Shown: piece after piece, positions 15,702-24,018 of the stretch
Layout: every line of letters starts with the position of its first letter
Numbering within the stretch: position 1 is the first letter of the stretch
Origin: Palsa-892 sp035555855
Lineage (GTDB): Bacteria; Pseudomonadota; Alphaproteobacteria; Rhizobiales; Xanthobacteraceae
Length of the DNA: 64,000 nt
Reading direction: 5' to 3'
NCBI GenBank assembly: GCA_035555855.1
Contig: DATMGD010000002.1
Span: forward strand, 101,247 to 165,246
Notes under the pieces: model-generated
What the model was told of the DNA's origin: nothing
Databases searched by the model: none
What the model saw: the letters and a program-made list of their open reading frames with translations, nothing else
Made by a program: the position numbers and the translations under genes

Positions 15702-16445
15702 ATGAGCCGCTCTTCGCCTCTCGCCAAAACGGTTGCCCAGCCCACGGGTCACGAGGGCGATGACCTGCTGCGCCGGCGCGAGCGGGCGTTTCGCGATGCG
15801 ACCCGTCATAGCCGGCGCGTTCATCTGTTGCGGCGTGTGTTGCCGGTCCTGGCGGGCATCGCCGCCATTCTGACGTTCCTGTGGCTATGGTTCGATCCGC
15901 TGCGATATGTGCGCGAGCTTCCGGTGCAGGTCGGCGCACTGAAAATTTCCGGTTCGAAGCTCACCATGGAAGCACCGAAGCTCACCGGCTTCAGCAAGGA
16001 CGGACAGCCCTACAGCATCACGGCGACTTCCGCCGCGCAGGATTTGACCAAGACCAGCATCATCGAGCTTGCCGGCATCATCGGTAAATTCACTTCCGAG
16101 GAGCGCGGCGAAACAGTGCTCGAAGCCAAGAGCGGCATGTATGACGCCAAGGACGAAAAGATGCGGCTGTTCGGTGACGTGCATATCCGTTCGGAGCAGG
16201 GCGGTTACACCGGCGTGTTGCGTGACGTTGTCGGCGAGCCGAAGAAGGGCCAGATGGTATCCGAGCATCCCGTGCATGTGACCTTCACCGACGGCAATCT
16301 GCGCTCCGATCGGGTCGAGGTCTTCGATCACGGCAAGGTGGCGATCTTCGAAGGCAATGTCGTCCTGAACCTGAAGGATTCGGCGATCAGCCTGAAGGAT
16401 GACGAAACGGCCGAAGTGCGGCGGGCGAAACCGGCGAGGAAATAG
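15702..16445 (+). CDS. lptC: LptC-like periplasmic/inner-membrane lipid transport protein
   Basis: A 247-residue protein with a basic cytoplasmic N-terminus (RRRERAFRDATRHSRRVHLLRR), one membrane anchor (VLPVLAGIAAILTFLWLW) and a periplasmic beta-jellyroll repeat region (VGALKISGSKLTMEAPKLTGFSKDG onward). This matches alphaproteobacterial LptC. LptC connects the LptBFG complex to the LptA bridge. Canonical rhizobial lptC is followed by lptA, lptB and rpoN; here a tRNA gene follows and lptA is absent. It may be a paralog serving the sphingolipid locus or a relocated single copy. The lysine/arginine-rich C-terminal tail (AEVRRAKPARK) is an extra feature. Confidence 0.78.
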   Translation: MSRSSPLAKTVAQPTGHEGDDLLRRRERAFRDATRHSRRVHLLRRVLPVLAGIAAILTFLWLWFDPLRYVRELPVQVGALKISGSKLTMEAPKLTGFSKDGQPYSITATSAAQDLTKTSIIELAGIIGKFTSEERGETVLEAKSGMYDAKDEKMRLFGDVHIRSEQGGYTGVLRDVVGEPKKGQMVSEHPVHVTFTDGNLRSDRVEVFDHGKVAIFEGNVVLNLKDSAISLKDDETAEVRRAKPARK

Positions 16446-16564
16446 CCGGATTTCCACGCTATTCAGCGAAAAAAAGACCTCGAGCCGACTTGTCGCATCC
16501 CGATGCCATCCTTATAAGGTCGTCTCGCGCTTTCAGACGCAGCGCTTTCGACAACGAGAGCAAC

Positions 16565-16639
16565 GCTCCCTTCGTCTATCGGTTAGGACGTCAGGTTTTC
16601 AACCTGAAAAGAGGGGTTCGACTCCCCTAGGGAGCGCCA
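16565..16639 (+). tRNA. tRNA-Glu (TTC)
   Basis: The full cloverleaf can be drawn. The acceptor stem pairs GCTCCCT with AGGGAGC, discriminator G is followed by encoded CCA, the anticodon loop TTTTCAA holds anticodon TTC, and the T arm carries GGTTCGACTCC. It lies about 120 bp after the lptC-like gene. Confidence 0.96.
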
Positions 16640-16982
16640 CATTCAACACTCGACGAAAATACGAGTCTCGCTGCCGCCAAGAGCGGCCGCGCCGCGCAAC
16701 ACGCGATCACGCGCTCGGATATTCCCTGTCGCGACTCGCGAAAGATTGACGCGCGGCTTGATCGAATGCCGCTCACACAAATTCGCAGCGCAACCTGAAC
16801 GGATGTTCAGATTGCGCTCCGCGGCGGCACGCGAAGATGCAATTGCCTAACAAGATACCTGCCAAAACATCACTTCTTTGTTTTTTGAGCGCGCGAAAAG
16901 CCGCGCAGTTCTTGTGACGCTTCGATGCACGCGGTAAGTAATTCGCGGCCTTAATCAGGGGGCCCTAACGGGAATTAGCATC
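16640..16982 (+). other. Intergenic stretch with a 14-bp imperfect hairpin (16787-16818)
   Basis: I find no convincing gene in these 343 bp. At 16787-16800 and 16805-16818 there is a 14-bp inverted repeat with one mismatch (core GCGCAACCTGAAC) around a GGAT loop, without a T-run. This could be a processing or regulatory structure rather than a terminator. The last 100 bp contain the probable promoter and leader of the small secreted protein at 16983, including a GC-rich GGGGGCCC and a GGGAAT ribosome-binding site. Confidence 0.5.
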
Positions 16983-17219
16983 ATGATTAAAAAAATCTTC
17001 GTCACCGCCGCGGTTGCGGCGCTCGCCGTTTCCTTCGCTTCGGCTCCGTCGTTCGCGAAAGGCAAGAAGAAGGCTGCCAACAAGTGCGTCGCCGGCAAGA
17101 TGATGACCGGCCCCGCCAATGCTTACGGCTGGGGTCTGGTCAAGAGCTGCGGCTTCGACGGCAAGATGTATCCGCTGCCGACGATGTGCTACGTGCCGAG
17201 CGGCGTCTGCCCGAAGTAA
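16983..17219 (+). CDS. Small secreted cysteine-containing protein
   Basis: A 78-residue protein. It has a lysine-start Sec signal peptide (MIKKIFVTAAVAALAVSFASAPSFA) and a short basic mature part with four cysteines (NKCVAGK, KSCGFDGKMYP, MCYVPSGVCPK). Small exported proteins like this are common in Bradyrhizobium relatives, but I know of no function. It has its own promoter region and is followed by a strong hairpin terminator, so it is a single-gene unit. Confidence 0.7.
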   Translation: MIKKIFVTAAVAALAVSFASAPSFAKGKKKAANKCVAGKMMTGPANAYGWGLVKSCGFDGKMYPLPTMCYVPSGVCPK

Positions 17220-17250
17220 TTCGGCGATCATTCGCGAAAGCATTCGCATG

Positions 17251-17285
17251 AAAAACCCGCGCGGCGAAAACCGCGCGGGTTTTTT
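17251..17285 (+). terminator. Rho-independent terminator after the small secreted protein
   Basis: A 10-bp perfect GC-rich stem (ACCCGCGCGG with its complement) around a CGAAAA loop is followed by a run of T residues and preceded by A residues. It should stop transcription of the gene at 16983 and, because of the flanking A-tract, may also act on the convergent glyoxalase gene. Confidence 0.9.
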
Positions 17286-17301
17286 GTTCGGCGGCCGGCG
17301 C

Positions 17302-17760
17302 TTACCAGTGGCCGGTGTTCGGCATCGACGACCACGGCTCCTGCGGCGGCAGCGCGTTGCCCTTTTGCAGAAGCTCGATCGAATGCCGGTCCGGAGATCG
17401 GATGAACGCCATGCGCCCGTCGCGCGGCGGCCGGTTGATGGTGATGCCCGCCTTCATCAATTTCTCGCAGGTGGCGTAGATGTCGTCGACCTCGTAGGCG
17501 AGGTGGCCGAAGTAGCGCGCTTCGCCGTAGTCCTCGTTGCCGTCCCAGTTATATGTGAGCTCGACCAGCGGAGACGGGAAGCCGGAGGATGCCGTTGCCG
17601 ACACCAGCCGCTCGTCGTCGGGCGCCGCGAGAAAGACGAGGGTGAAGCGCCCTTGCTGGCTTTCGGTGCGGCGCGTCTCTTTCAACCCGAATTTGTTACA
17701 GTAGAAGTCGAGCGCCGCATCGAGGTTGCGAACGCGCAGCATGGTGTGAAGATAGCGCAT
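17302..17760 (-). CDS. gloA: Glyoxalase I (lactoylglutathione lyase)
   Basis: A 152-residue single-domain glyoxalase/VOC protein. It starts MRYLHTMLRVRNLDAALDFYCNKFG, has the metal-binding glutamate in LVELTYNWD, histidine in FGHLAYEVDDIY, and a C-terminal glutamate in RHSIELLQKG. This is the normal layout of bacterial GloA, which isomerises the hemithioacetal of methylglyoxal and glutathione to lactoylglutathione. The start at 17760 has a GAGGG ribosome-binding site; longer upstream reading in the frame is not protein-like. The gene is convergent to the small secreted protein and divergent from the acetyltransferase. Confidence 0.88.
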   Translation of the reverse strand: MRYLHTMLRVRNLDAALDFYCNKFGLKETRRTESQQGRFTLVFLAAPDDERLVSATASSGFPSPLVELTYNWDGNEDYGEARYFGHLAYEVDDIYATCEKLMKAGITINRPPRDGRMAFIRSPDRHSIELLQKGNALPPQEPWSSMPNTGHW

Positions 17761-17799
17761 GATAACCCTCACGATTGTCGGTTCAAAGCGGACTAAACC

Positions 17800-18369
17800 A
17801 TGACTGAACAGGATCACCAACCGGCGGCAATTCACGAAGCGGTCATTCGTCCTTGCACGGAGCAGGACATGCGCGCGGTGACCGAAATCTACCATCATCA
17901 CGTCCTGCACTCGCCGGCGACCTTTGAACTGGAGCCGCCCACCTATGACGAGATGCTCTCGCGCTATCGCAAGATCGTGCAGGGCGGCTTCGTCTATCTC
18001 GTCGCCGAATTGGGCGGCGAGGTCGTGGGCTATGCTTATGTCTCGACCTATCGCGAGCGTCCCGCCTACCGATTCACCGTCGAGAACTCGGTCTATATCC
18101 GGCCCGGCATGGAGCGCCGGGGGCTCGGCCGCAGGCTGCTCGTACCACTCCTTGCAGAGTGCGAAAAACGGCCGTTCCGGCAGGTTCTGGCGGTCATTGG
18201 CGATAGCGCGAATGTGGCCTCGATCGAGTTGCACCGCAGCCTCGGTTTCGAGATGACCGGCACCTTCCGCGCCGTCGGCTACAAGTTCGGCCGCTGGCTC
18301 GACAGCGTGCTGATGCAGAAGGCGGTCGGCGAGGGCGACCGCGCGCCACCCAAAGACCCGGCGTCATGA
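17800..18369 (+). CDS. GNAT acetyltransferase (phosphinothricin/methionine-sulfoximine acetyltransferase type)
   Basis: A 189-residue GNAT enzyme of the PAT/MddA family. It has IRPCTEQDMRAVTEIYHHHVLHSPATFE, the family phrase YAYVSTYRERPAYRFTVENSVYI, and the acetyl-CoA loop RRGLGRRLL. Members N-acetylate small amine substrates such as methionine sulfoximine or amino-acid analogues. It overlaps the sirtuin gene by 4 bp (ATGA), so the two are translationally coupled. Whether it acetylates a small molecule or a protein target of the sirtuin is unknown. Confidence 0.85.
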   Translation: MTEQDHQPAAIHEAVIRPCTEQDMRAVTEIYHHHVLHSPATFELEPPTYDEMLSRYRKIVQGGFVYLVAELGGEVVGYAYVSTYRERPAYRFTVENSVYIRPGMERRGLGRRLLVPLLAECEKRPFRQVLAVIGDSANVASIELHRSLGFEMTGTFRAVGYKFGRWLDSVLMQKAVGEGDRAPPKDPAS

Positions 18370-19130
18370 AAGCGGCCTCGCGCGCGGCGGCGATCGAACG
18401 GCTCGGCGAACTGATCGCGGGATCGCACCGCGCGGTCGCGTTCACCGGCGCGGGCATCTCGACCGAATCCGGCATTCCCGACTTCCGATCTCCGGGAGGG
18501 CTTTGGGATAACAACAAGCCGATCCCGTTCGGCGAGTTCGTTGCGAGCCGCGAAATGCGCAACGAAGCATGGCGCCGCAAGTTCGCGATGGAGGATCGCT
18601 TCCGCGCTGCGCAGCCGACGCGCGGGCATCGCGCGCTCGCGGGCTGGATGGGATCCGGAAAATTATCGGCAATCATTACGCAAAATATCGACAATCTGCA
18701 TCAAGCATCCGGTGTGCCGCCGGAGCGCATCATCGAGCTGCACGGCAACGGCAGCTACGCAACCTGTCTCGATTGTGCAACGCGCTATGAGATCGACTGG
18801 GTGCGCGAGCGGTTTGATGCGGCGCAAGGTGTCGCCCCCGATTGCGCGGGGTGTGGCGGGCCGGTGAAGTCGGCAACGGTATCTTTCGGTCAGGCGATGC
18901 CCGAGCGCGCGATGCAACAAGCGGAAGAAGTTACGCTAAGTGCAGATTTGTTCATCGCAATCGGTTCCTCGCTGGTTGTATGGCCTGCCGCCGGCTTCCC
19001 GCTGATGGCGAAACAAAACGGCGCCAAGCTCGTTATCTTGAACCGGGAACGAACCGGGTTCGATGCGAGGGCAGATTTAGTAGTTCATGATGACATCGGC
19101 GACATCCTGGAGCCCTTCCTGGTGCCATGA
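18366..19130 (+). CDS. cobB: Sir2-family NAD-dependent protein deacylase
   Basis: A 254-residue sirtuin with all core motifs: TGAGIS (27-32), GIPDFRS (36-42), TQNID (105-109), catalytic His126 in ELHGNG, and a zinc ribbon with Cys134, Cys137, Cys160 and Cys163. It removes acyl groups from lysines using NAD, releasing nicotinamide and O-acetyl-ADP-ribose. Bacterial CobB-type enzymes control acetyl-CoA synthetase and other targets. It is coupled to the upstream acetyltransferase gene. Confidence 0.9.
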   Translation: MKAASRAAAIERLGELIAGSHRAVAFTGAGISTESGIPDFRSPGGLWDNNKPIPFGEFVASREMRNEAWRRKFAMEDRFRAAQPTRGHRALAGWMGSGKLSAIITQNIDNLHQASGVPPERIIELHGNGSYATCLDCATRYEIDWVRERFDAAQGVAPDCAGCGGPVKSATVSFGQAMPERAMQQAEEVTLSADLFIAIGSSLVVWPAAGFPLMAKQNGAKLVILNRERTGFDARADLVVHDDIGDILEPFLVP

Positions 19131-19267
19131 TGTATTCTGGTGACAGTCTGGGGGAAACTTGGAATTACACAGTTTTGGGGGTTCCCGCCGTGAGAACCTC
19201 CCACTATTCTTGAACAGTGCGAATCGGCGTTCATGGCGGACGCTTTTGATCGCGACGTGGCGGCGTC

Positions 19268-19867
19268 ATGGGGTCTGATCGGCTTTCAGCAAAGCTCGGA
19301 ATGAACGAGCAAGAAGCGCGTATTGAAGATCTTACCGAAGAAGCACCGGTAGGACTTGTCGAGGTCGCCGGCTTCATCAAGTGGTTCGACGTTTCCAAAG
19401 GTTACGGCTTCATCGTTCCCGATAACGGCGGCATGGACGTGCTGTTGCATGTCACCTGCCTGCGCCGCGACGGTTATCAGACCGCCTATGAAGGTGCGCG
19501 CATTGTCGTCGAGGCGCAGCAGCGCTCGAAGGGCATGCAGGCATTCCGCGTCGTGTCGATGGACGAGTCGACGGCGGTGCATCCGTCGCAGCTTCCGCCG
19601 CGCACGCATGTCAGCGTCACGCCGACGAGCGGTCTCGAGCGCGCGTGGGTAAAGTGGTTCAACCGGCTGCGCGGCTTCGGCTTCCTGACGCGCGGCGAGG
19701 GCACGCCCGACATCTTCGTGCACATGGAAACGCTGCGGCGTTATGGCCTCACCGAATTGCGCCCGGGACAAGTAGTCTTGGTGCGTTATGGTGACAGCCC
19801 CAAAGGCCTTATGGCCGCCGAAGTTCGTCCCGATACCGGGACCGGTAACGCTCCGTCCTCGCACTGA
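19268..19867 (+). CDS. Two-domain cold-shock protein
   Basis: A 199-residue protein with two cold-shock domains. The first (about residues 29-90) has IKWFDVSKGYGFIVPD and VLLHVTCL; the second (about 126-190) has VKWFNRLRGFGFLTRG and IFVHMETL. The aromatic RNP-like motifs for single-stranded nucleic-acid binding are present in both. Double-CSD proteins of this kind are typical of Rhizobiales. An ATG at 19301 (MNEQEARIEDL) is an alternative start that would drop 11 residues. It probably acts as an RNA chaperone. The 137 bp upstream hold its promoter. Confidence 0.88.
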   Translation: MGSDRLSAKLGMNEQEARIEDLTEEAPVGLVEVAGFIKWFDVSKGYGFIVPDNGGMDVLLHVTCLRRDGYQTAYEGARIVVEAQQRSKGMQAFRVVSMDESTAVHPSQLPPRTHVSVTPTSGLERAWVKWFNRLRGFGFLTRGEGTPDIFVHMETLRRYGLTELRPGQVVLVRYGDSPKGLMAAEVRPDTGTGNAPSSH

Positions 19868-19911
19868 TACTTCTAGTGGCGGCCAAGGCCGTTTCGCCAT
19901 AGTGCCATTCC

Positions 19912-20397
19912 ATGGGCCATTCCATGTTTGCTGAGCTGCTTGGCTTCCCGAGCCTGCGCCGCGCCGTACTGGCCGCGGCCTGCCTGCTGGCCTTCGCGTC
20001 CGCCGGCTCCGCGGCCTCATTCGAAGAGGCCGAGATCGTCACCAAGAGCGGCGTCCGCACCTTCCAGGTCGAAATCGCGACGACCGACGAGGAACGCACC
20101 AAGGGCCTGATGTTCCGGAAATCGCTCCCCGAAGGTACGGGCATGCTGTTTGACTTCGGCGAGGAGCGGATGGTCGTGATGTGGATGAAGAACACTTATG
20201 TGCCCCTCGATATGATCTTCATCCGGGCGGACGGCACCATCGCCCGCATCGCCGAGAACACCACGCCGTTTTCCGAGGCCCATATCAGCGCCGGGACGCC
20301 GGTAAAGGGCGTACTGGAGGTCGTGGCGGGCACGGCCCGGAAATACGGCATTGTGCCGGGGGACAAGGTCAGCCACCGTTTTTTCAGCGGGAAGTAA
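19912..20397 (+). CDS. Secreted DUF192 family protein
   Basis: A 161-residue protein with a Sec signal peptide (RRAVLAAACLLAFASAGSAASF) followed by one DUF192 domain: EIATTDEERTKGLMFRKSLPEGTGMLFDF, then MWMKNTYVPLDMIFI, then KGVLEVVAG. The fold is known but the biochemical role of the family is not. A second ATG at 19924 would shorten the N-region by four residues. It ends shortly before the tRNA-Pro gene. Confidence 0.85.
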   Translation: MGHSMFAELLGFPSLRRAVLAAACLLAFASAGSAASFEEAEIVTKSGVRTFQVEIATTDEERTKGLMFRKSLPEGTGMLFDFGEERMVVMWMKNTYVPLDMIFIRADGTIARIAENTTPFSEAHISAGTPVKGVLEVVAGTARKYGIVPGDKVSHRFFSGK

Positions 20398-20491
20398 CAA
20401 AAAGCCGGTAATTTTCAGGCCTTGCCGGCAAGCCTTGCGGCATCAGGCGAGGAACGGTAATCGAAGGCGGCCTGTTCGAGGGCTTTAAAGG

Positions 20492-20568
<77 letters not shown>

Positions 20569-20615
20569 GCCCCGCTCTTCGAGCTTGGGCTGGGTAAGTT
20601 TGGGGAAAGACGATA

Positions 20616-20921
20616 ATGGTTGCTCGCATCTACAAGCCGACCCGTACCGCCATGCAGTCGGGTACCGCCAAGACGAAGCTATGGCAGCTCGATTATGAGC
20701 CGGAAGAAGCGCGGCAGATCGAGCCGCTGATGGGCTGGACGTCGTCAGGCGACATGAAGAGCCAGCTCCGGCTTCGTTTTGAAACGAAGGAAGAAGCGAT
20801 CGCTTACTGCGAGCGGCATGCCATTTCGTATCAGGTGTTTGAGCCGCATGCGCCGGAGCGCAGAAAGATTGCCTACGCCGACAACTTTGCCTTCAACCGT
20901 GTCGGCCAGTGGACGCATTAA
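20616..20921 (+). CDS. NDUFS4-like NADH dehydrogenase (complex I) accessory subunit
   Basis: A 101-residue protein of the ETC complex I conserved-region family, the homolog of mitochondrial NDUFS4. Markers are ARIYKPTRTAMQSGTAKTKLWQLDYEP near the start, GWTSSGDMKSQLRLRFETKEEAIAYCERHAI in the middle, and YADNFAFNRVGQWTH at the end. Alphaproteobacterial complex I carries this extra subunit, encoded away from the nuo operon. It lies between tRNA-Pro and tRNA-Arg with 18 bp to the latter, so its transcript may also contain tRNA sequences. Confidence 0.93.
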   Translation: MVARIYKPTRTAMQSGTAKTKLWQLDYEPEEARQIEPLMGWTSSGDMKSQLRLRFETKEEAIAYCERHAISYQVFEPHAPERRKIAYADNFAFNRVGQWTH

Positions 20922-20938
20922 GTGGATGCATTAAGTTT

Positions 20939-21015
20939 GACCCCGTAGCTCAGTTGGATAGAGCGCGAGCCTTCTAAGCTTGAGGTCGGAGGTTCGAATC
21001 CTCCCGGGGTCGCCA
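20939..21015 (+). tRNA. tRNA-Arg (TCT)
   Basis: The acceptor stem pairs GACCCCG with CGGGGTC, discriminator G is followed by encoded CCA, and the anticodon stem CGAGC/GCTTG closes the loop CTTCTAA, giving TCT. The T arm is GGAGGTTCGAATCCTCC. Confidence 0.95.
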
Positions 21016-21034
21016 AACAGAACGGAAGCGAGCG

Positions 21035-21121
21035 ATGACGGGACGCGGTGGCGGCAATATGTGGGTGGGGATCATCCTCGGTTTGTTATTTGTCGCGATT
21101 TATATTTGGTGGGTGCGTTAG
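21035..21121 (+). CDS. 28-residue single-pass membrane micropeptide (candidate)
   Basis: An ATG at 21035 with a GGAAG ribosome-binding site upstream opens a 28-codon frame ending in TAG. The predicted peptide has a short glycine-rich basic N-terminus (MTGRGGGN) and a single hydrophobic segment (MWVGIILGLLFVAIYIWW) ending in VR. This is the layout of a membrane micropeptide. It lies 19 bp after tRNA-Arg, so it might be read from the same transcript. No family is recognised. Confidence 0.5.
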   Translation: MTGRGGGNMWVGIILGLLFVAIYIWWVR

Positions 21122-21383
21122 CTGCGCTGGTATTCGCGGCTGTACTTTTATTACGCGCCAAAAGTAACTTTACCGATCCGCACAAATGCTGGCTTTGCAG
21201 GGCCGGTTCCCGCGATCCTTAAATTACCACAATTCGCCCTGAATTTTGGAAGGTCGGCGCGTGACTTGCCATCACGTTTGACCCCGCTTCGACACTTGTG
21301 AATACGAACCGCTGACGCGAGAGCCAACTCGCGCGCGGTGAATATCATCGCAGAGTGTTTGTAATGCGTAGCGGGGTGCGGGA

Positions 21384-22508
21384 ATGTCGGCGGTGGACGT
21401 TGGGGTGCTTGCCACTCTAGTTTTGTTTGCGTTTCCAGTTCTGATTGCGGCGGCGTTGTTTACGCTCCTGGTAAGCGTCGAGGTGCCGAAGTTGCTCGGT
21501 AAGGAGCAAATTCAATCGGCAATCGAGCTGCAACTCGTCTCTCATGAAGCGAAATGGTCGTTGTCCGAAGACCGCGTGCCGTGGCCGGGCCTTCAGGTCG
21601 AGTGGGCGGCAGTGGCCGGCGTCGTGGTCATCCTTGCGAGCGTCGCCTCTGTCGTCTCCGATCCCGTCTTGCGCGACGCATGGTTCATCATCGGCATCGT
21701 CAACTGCGCGGTGATGTTCGTCTCGCCACTCTATCTTTATCTCTTTGCGCGCCGCTCCGTGCTGCGCTTCGTGCGTAACCAGATCGTTTCTCGTCTGACG
21801 TTGATCGGCCGCATGGAAGCCTTGCTGGTGAAGCGGCTCAGCAGGCTAGGCGGTCGTATCGAAACGCTGTATTCGGAGGTAAGCCTCAAGACCTCCATTC
21901 AGGTGGCGGCGGTCGCGCGCCACATCCTGATCGAGCGCGCGAGCGGCGCCGCCACGGACGCGACACACCGGCTGGAGCGGACGATCAGCACGCTGCGGTT
22001 GTTTTCCACCCATGTCGGCGAGCATCTGGAGAGCTACCGGCAGCTGACACGCGATTTCGAATTCACCAAGAACCTGATCATCGATCGCGGCAGCGCCACG
22101 CTGCTGGGAGAGCTGGATCGCATCAAGGAAGAACTGACTTCAGACGAGATGCGTACCTTCTTCGACCGCGCGCGGTGGCTCCACCTGGAGGCCAAGCTCG
22201 ATCAACTCGCGTTCGACCTCAAGATGCTGCGCAATATCGCCGAGGGCGGCAACGATCTGCCGGTCTCGCTCGGGCAGGCATGCCAAACGCTAAACGTCAC
22301 AACCACGACATCGCTCAAGACGGCAAAAACCGTCGTCGATGCCTTGCGGCGAGTCTGGCACCCCGACACCGGCATCAGCGAGGAGGACCGCGAGCGCCGG
22401 ACGATCAAGACGGCGCAGATCAATGTCGCGTGGGAAATCTTCGCCTCGGCCTTCGACGAGAGCAAGGAAATCGCGGTCAAACCGCTGCGCACGCTCGAAC
22501 TAGCGTGA
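21384..22508 (+). CDS. Membrane protein with a C-terminal J-domain-like segment
   Basis: A 374-residue protein. It has a first membrane helix at about residues 8-30 and two more at about 73-92 and 99-122, followed by a long charged, probably coiled-coil region (about 130-290). The last 70 residues contain VVDALRRVWHPDTG followed by KTAQINVAWEIFASAF. This resembles a DnaJ domain, with the HPD loop and the downstream (I/L)NxAxE helix, although the segment is short and diverged. If functional it could recruit Hsp70 to the membrane. I do not recognise the full-length family. Its last 9 bp overlap the LssY_C gene on the other strand. Confidence 0.6.
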   Translation: MSAVDVGVLATLVLFAFPVLIAAALFTLLVSVEVPKLLGKEQIQSAIELQLVSHEAKWSLSEDRVPWPGLQVEWAAVAGVVVILASVASVVSDPVLRDAWFIIGIVNCAVMFVSPLYLYLFARRSVLRFVRNQIVSRLTLIGRMEALLVKRLSRLGGRIETLYSEVSLKTSIQVAAVARHILIERASGAATDATHRLERTISTLRLFSTHVGEHLESYRQLTRDFEFTKNLIIDRGSATLLGELDRIKEELTSDEMRTFFDRARWLHLEAKLDQLAFDLKMLRNIAEGGNDLPVSLGQACQTLNVTTTTSLKTAKTVVDALRRVWHPDTGISEEDRERRTIKTAQINVAWEIFASAFDESKEIAVKPLRTLELA

Positions 22509-23333
22509 ACCCGCTAACGGCTTGGCGGGCGTATCGCTGCCCGCCAGCGCGCTGATGCTTTTCCAGACCTGGTTTTTGAGGTCGATGATCGCGCTGTTCG
22601 GCAGAACCTTTGCCGGTGCATTGCGCTTTTTGCACGCGGGTACGAGACGCGACACCCAGATGTCGCCATCGGTGTAATAGCGGTCGCCGCCGCCATTCCG
22701 GCCGTTCAGCGTCGGGCCGACACCTGAAACCTGATAGATCGCCTCGACGACGCGCGCATTGTCGAGATCGCCGGTGAGCCGCTCGCGTTCTTGGTCGACA
22801 TTGGCGGCGATGTGATGGGTCACGGCGCCGGTGTAATGGCTGATGCCGACACCACTGTCGAAGGTCGCGTCCCCGAGCCACACCGGGCGGCCTTCATCGC
22901 CGCGCTCCAGCACTTGCCAGAGCCGCAGATGCTCGCGGCGATCGGCGCTGTCGCCGACCGGCTTCTCGAAAGCAAGTTGCTGCTTCTTGCCCATGTAGAA
23001 CAGCGGGCTTACCGGCGCGTCGCGATAGGGCCGGTCGAGCAGCACGCTGCCGACGATGGCAATGCTCGTCTTTAGCGTGACCGGATCGGCCGGAAACCAA
23101 CCGGCTTCGTGCATCGCGCAAACGATGTCGCGCTCATCGCCAATCAGGCCGATGTTCAGGGGATCGCCGGGGATTCCTTGCGCTGTGACGGTGACAGTAG
23201 GAAGCGGTGCGAGCTTCTTCTGATGCTCGTAGTGTTTCCAGAAATCGGGGAGCAGAAGATAGGCGATCAAACCATAGGCCGCGAGCGTCGCGAAAGCGGC
23301 TATGGCGATCCGTTTGGTTCTCGTGCGCGACAA
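22500..23333 (-). CDS. LssY C-terminal domain protein
   Basis: A 277-residue protein with a single N-terminal membrane anchor (IAAFATLAAYGLIAYLLL) and a periplasmic domain typical of LssY_C: NIGLIGDERDIVCAMHEAGWFPADPVTLKTS, then RPVWLGDATFDSGVGISHYTGAVTHHI, then RYYTDGDIWVSRLVPAC. The domain is often fused to PAP2 or DedA membrane modules; here it is alone. Its biochemical function is unknown. It is divergent from the thioesterase gene. Confidence 0.8.
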   Translation of the reverse strand: MSRTRTKRIAIAAFATLAAYGLIAYLLLPDFWKHYEHQKKLAPLPTVTVTAQGIPGDPLNIGLIGDERDIVCAMHEAGWFPADPVTLKTSIAIVGSVLLDRPYRDAPVSPLFYMGKKQQLAFEKPVGDSADRREHLRLWQVLERGDEGRPVWLGDATFDSGVGISHYTGAVTHHIAANVDQERERLTGDLDNARVVEAIYQVSGVGPTLNGRNGGGDRYYTDGDIWVSRLVPACKKRNAPAKVLPNSAIIDLKNQVWKSISALAGSDTPAKPLAGSR

Positions 23334-23472
23334 GCCGCTCTCCCTAACGAGAACATATCAGGCGGCGATCTCCGGCTGAACCACGCGCTTTTCATGCTGA
23401 TTTTCGCTGCGGCAATTTGGGGTGCGGGCCGGCATGCGAATGCTCTACATTCCGGGCAGGGGAGAATCACCG

Positions 23473-23871
23473 ATGGCTGACGATCCTGTTTCGGAGCCCG
23501 CTGGCCCGCGCGGCGAACTTTCGATCCGCACGCTTGCCATGCCTTCCGACACCAACCAGAACGGCGATATCTTCGGCGGCTGGCTGCTCGGGCAAATGGA
23601 TATCGCCGGCAGCATTTTCGCCTACAAGGTTGCGAACGGCCGCACCGTCACCGTCGCTGTCGATGGCATGGTATTTCACAAACCCGTGTATGTCGGCGAC
23701 GTCGTTTCGATTTTCTCCAGCCTCATCAAAGTAGGGCACACCTCGGTGGCCGTGCATGTCGAGGCATGGGTGATGCGCCGAAACGAAGATAATCTTCTGC
23801 ATGTCACCGATGGTAATTTTACTTATGTCGCAATTGACGACGAAAACCGTCCGCGCCCTGTTCATTCGTAA
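23473..23871 (+). CDS. Acyl-CoA thioesterase, hotdog fold (YciA type)
   Basis: A 132-residue single hotdog domain of the YciA/acyl-CoA thioester hydrolase type, with MPSDTNQNGDIFGGWLLGQMDIAG (catalytic Asn/Asp region) and VDGMVFHKPVYVGDVVSI. It hydrolyses acyl-CoAs to free fatty acid and CoA. The start at 23473 (MADDPVSEP) has a GGGGAGA ribosome-binding site. It stands upstream of the beta-oxidation operon with a 147-bp gap. Confidence 0.88.
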   Translation: MADDPVSEPAGPRGELSIRTLAMPSDTNQNGDIFGGWLLGQMDIAGSIFAYKVANGRTVTVAVDGMVFHKPVYVGDVVSIFSSLIKVGHTSVAVHVEAWVMRRNEDNLLHVTDGNFTYVAIDDENRPRPVHS

Positions 23872-24018
23872 CATGTCAATTTCGTAATATTCCGTAGCGG
23901 CAAGTGGACGCTATTCCGCAACTTTCAAGCTGTTGCAGTGTTGTCACGGGGGTAGGCAAATCATGCTAGCTTCCGGCGCAGTCACCCGATCCGCTGAATT
24001 TTCCGAGGAGCGCGGCCG

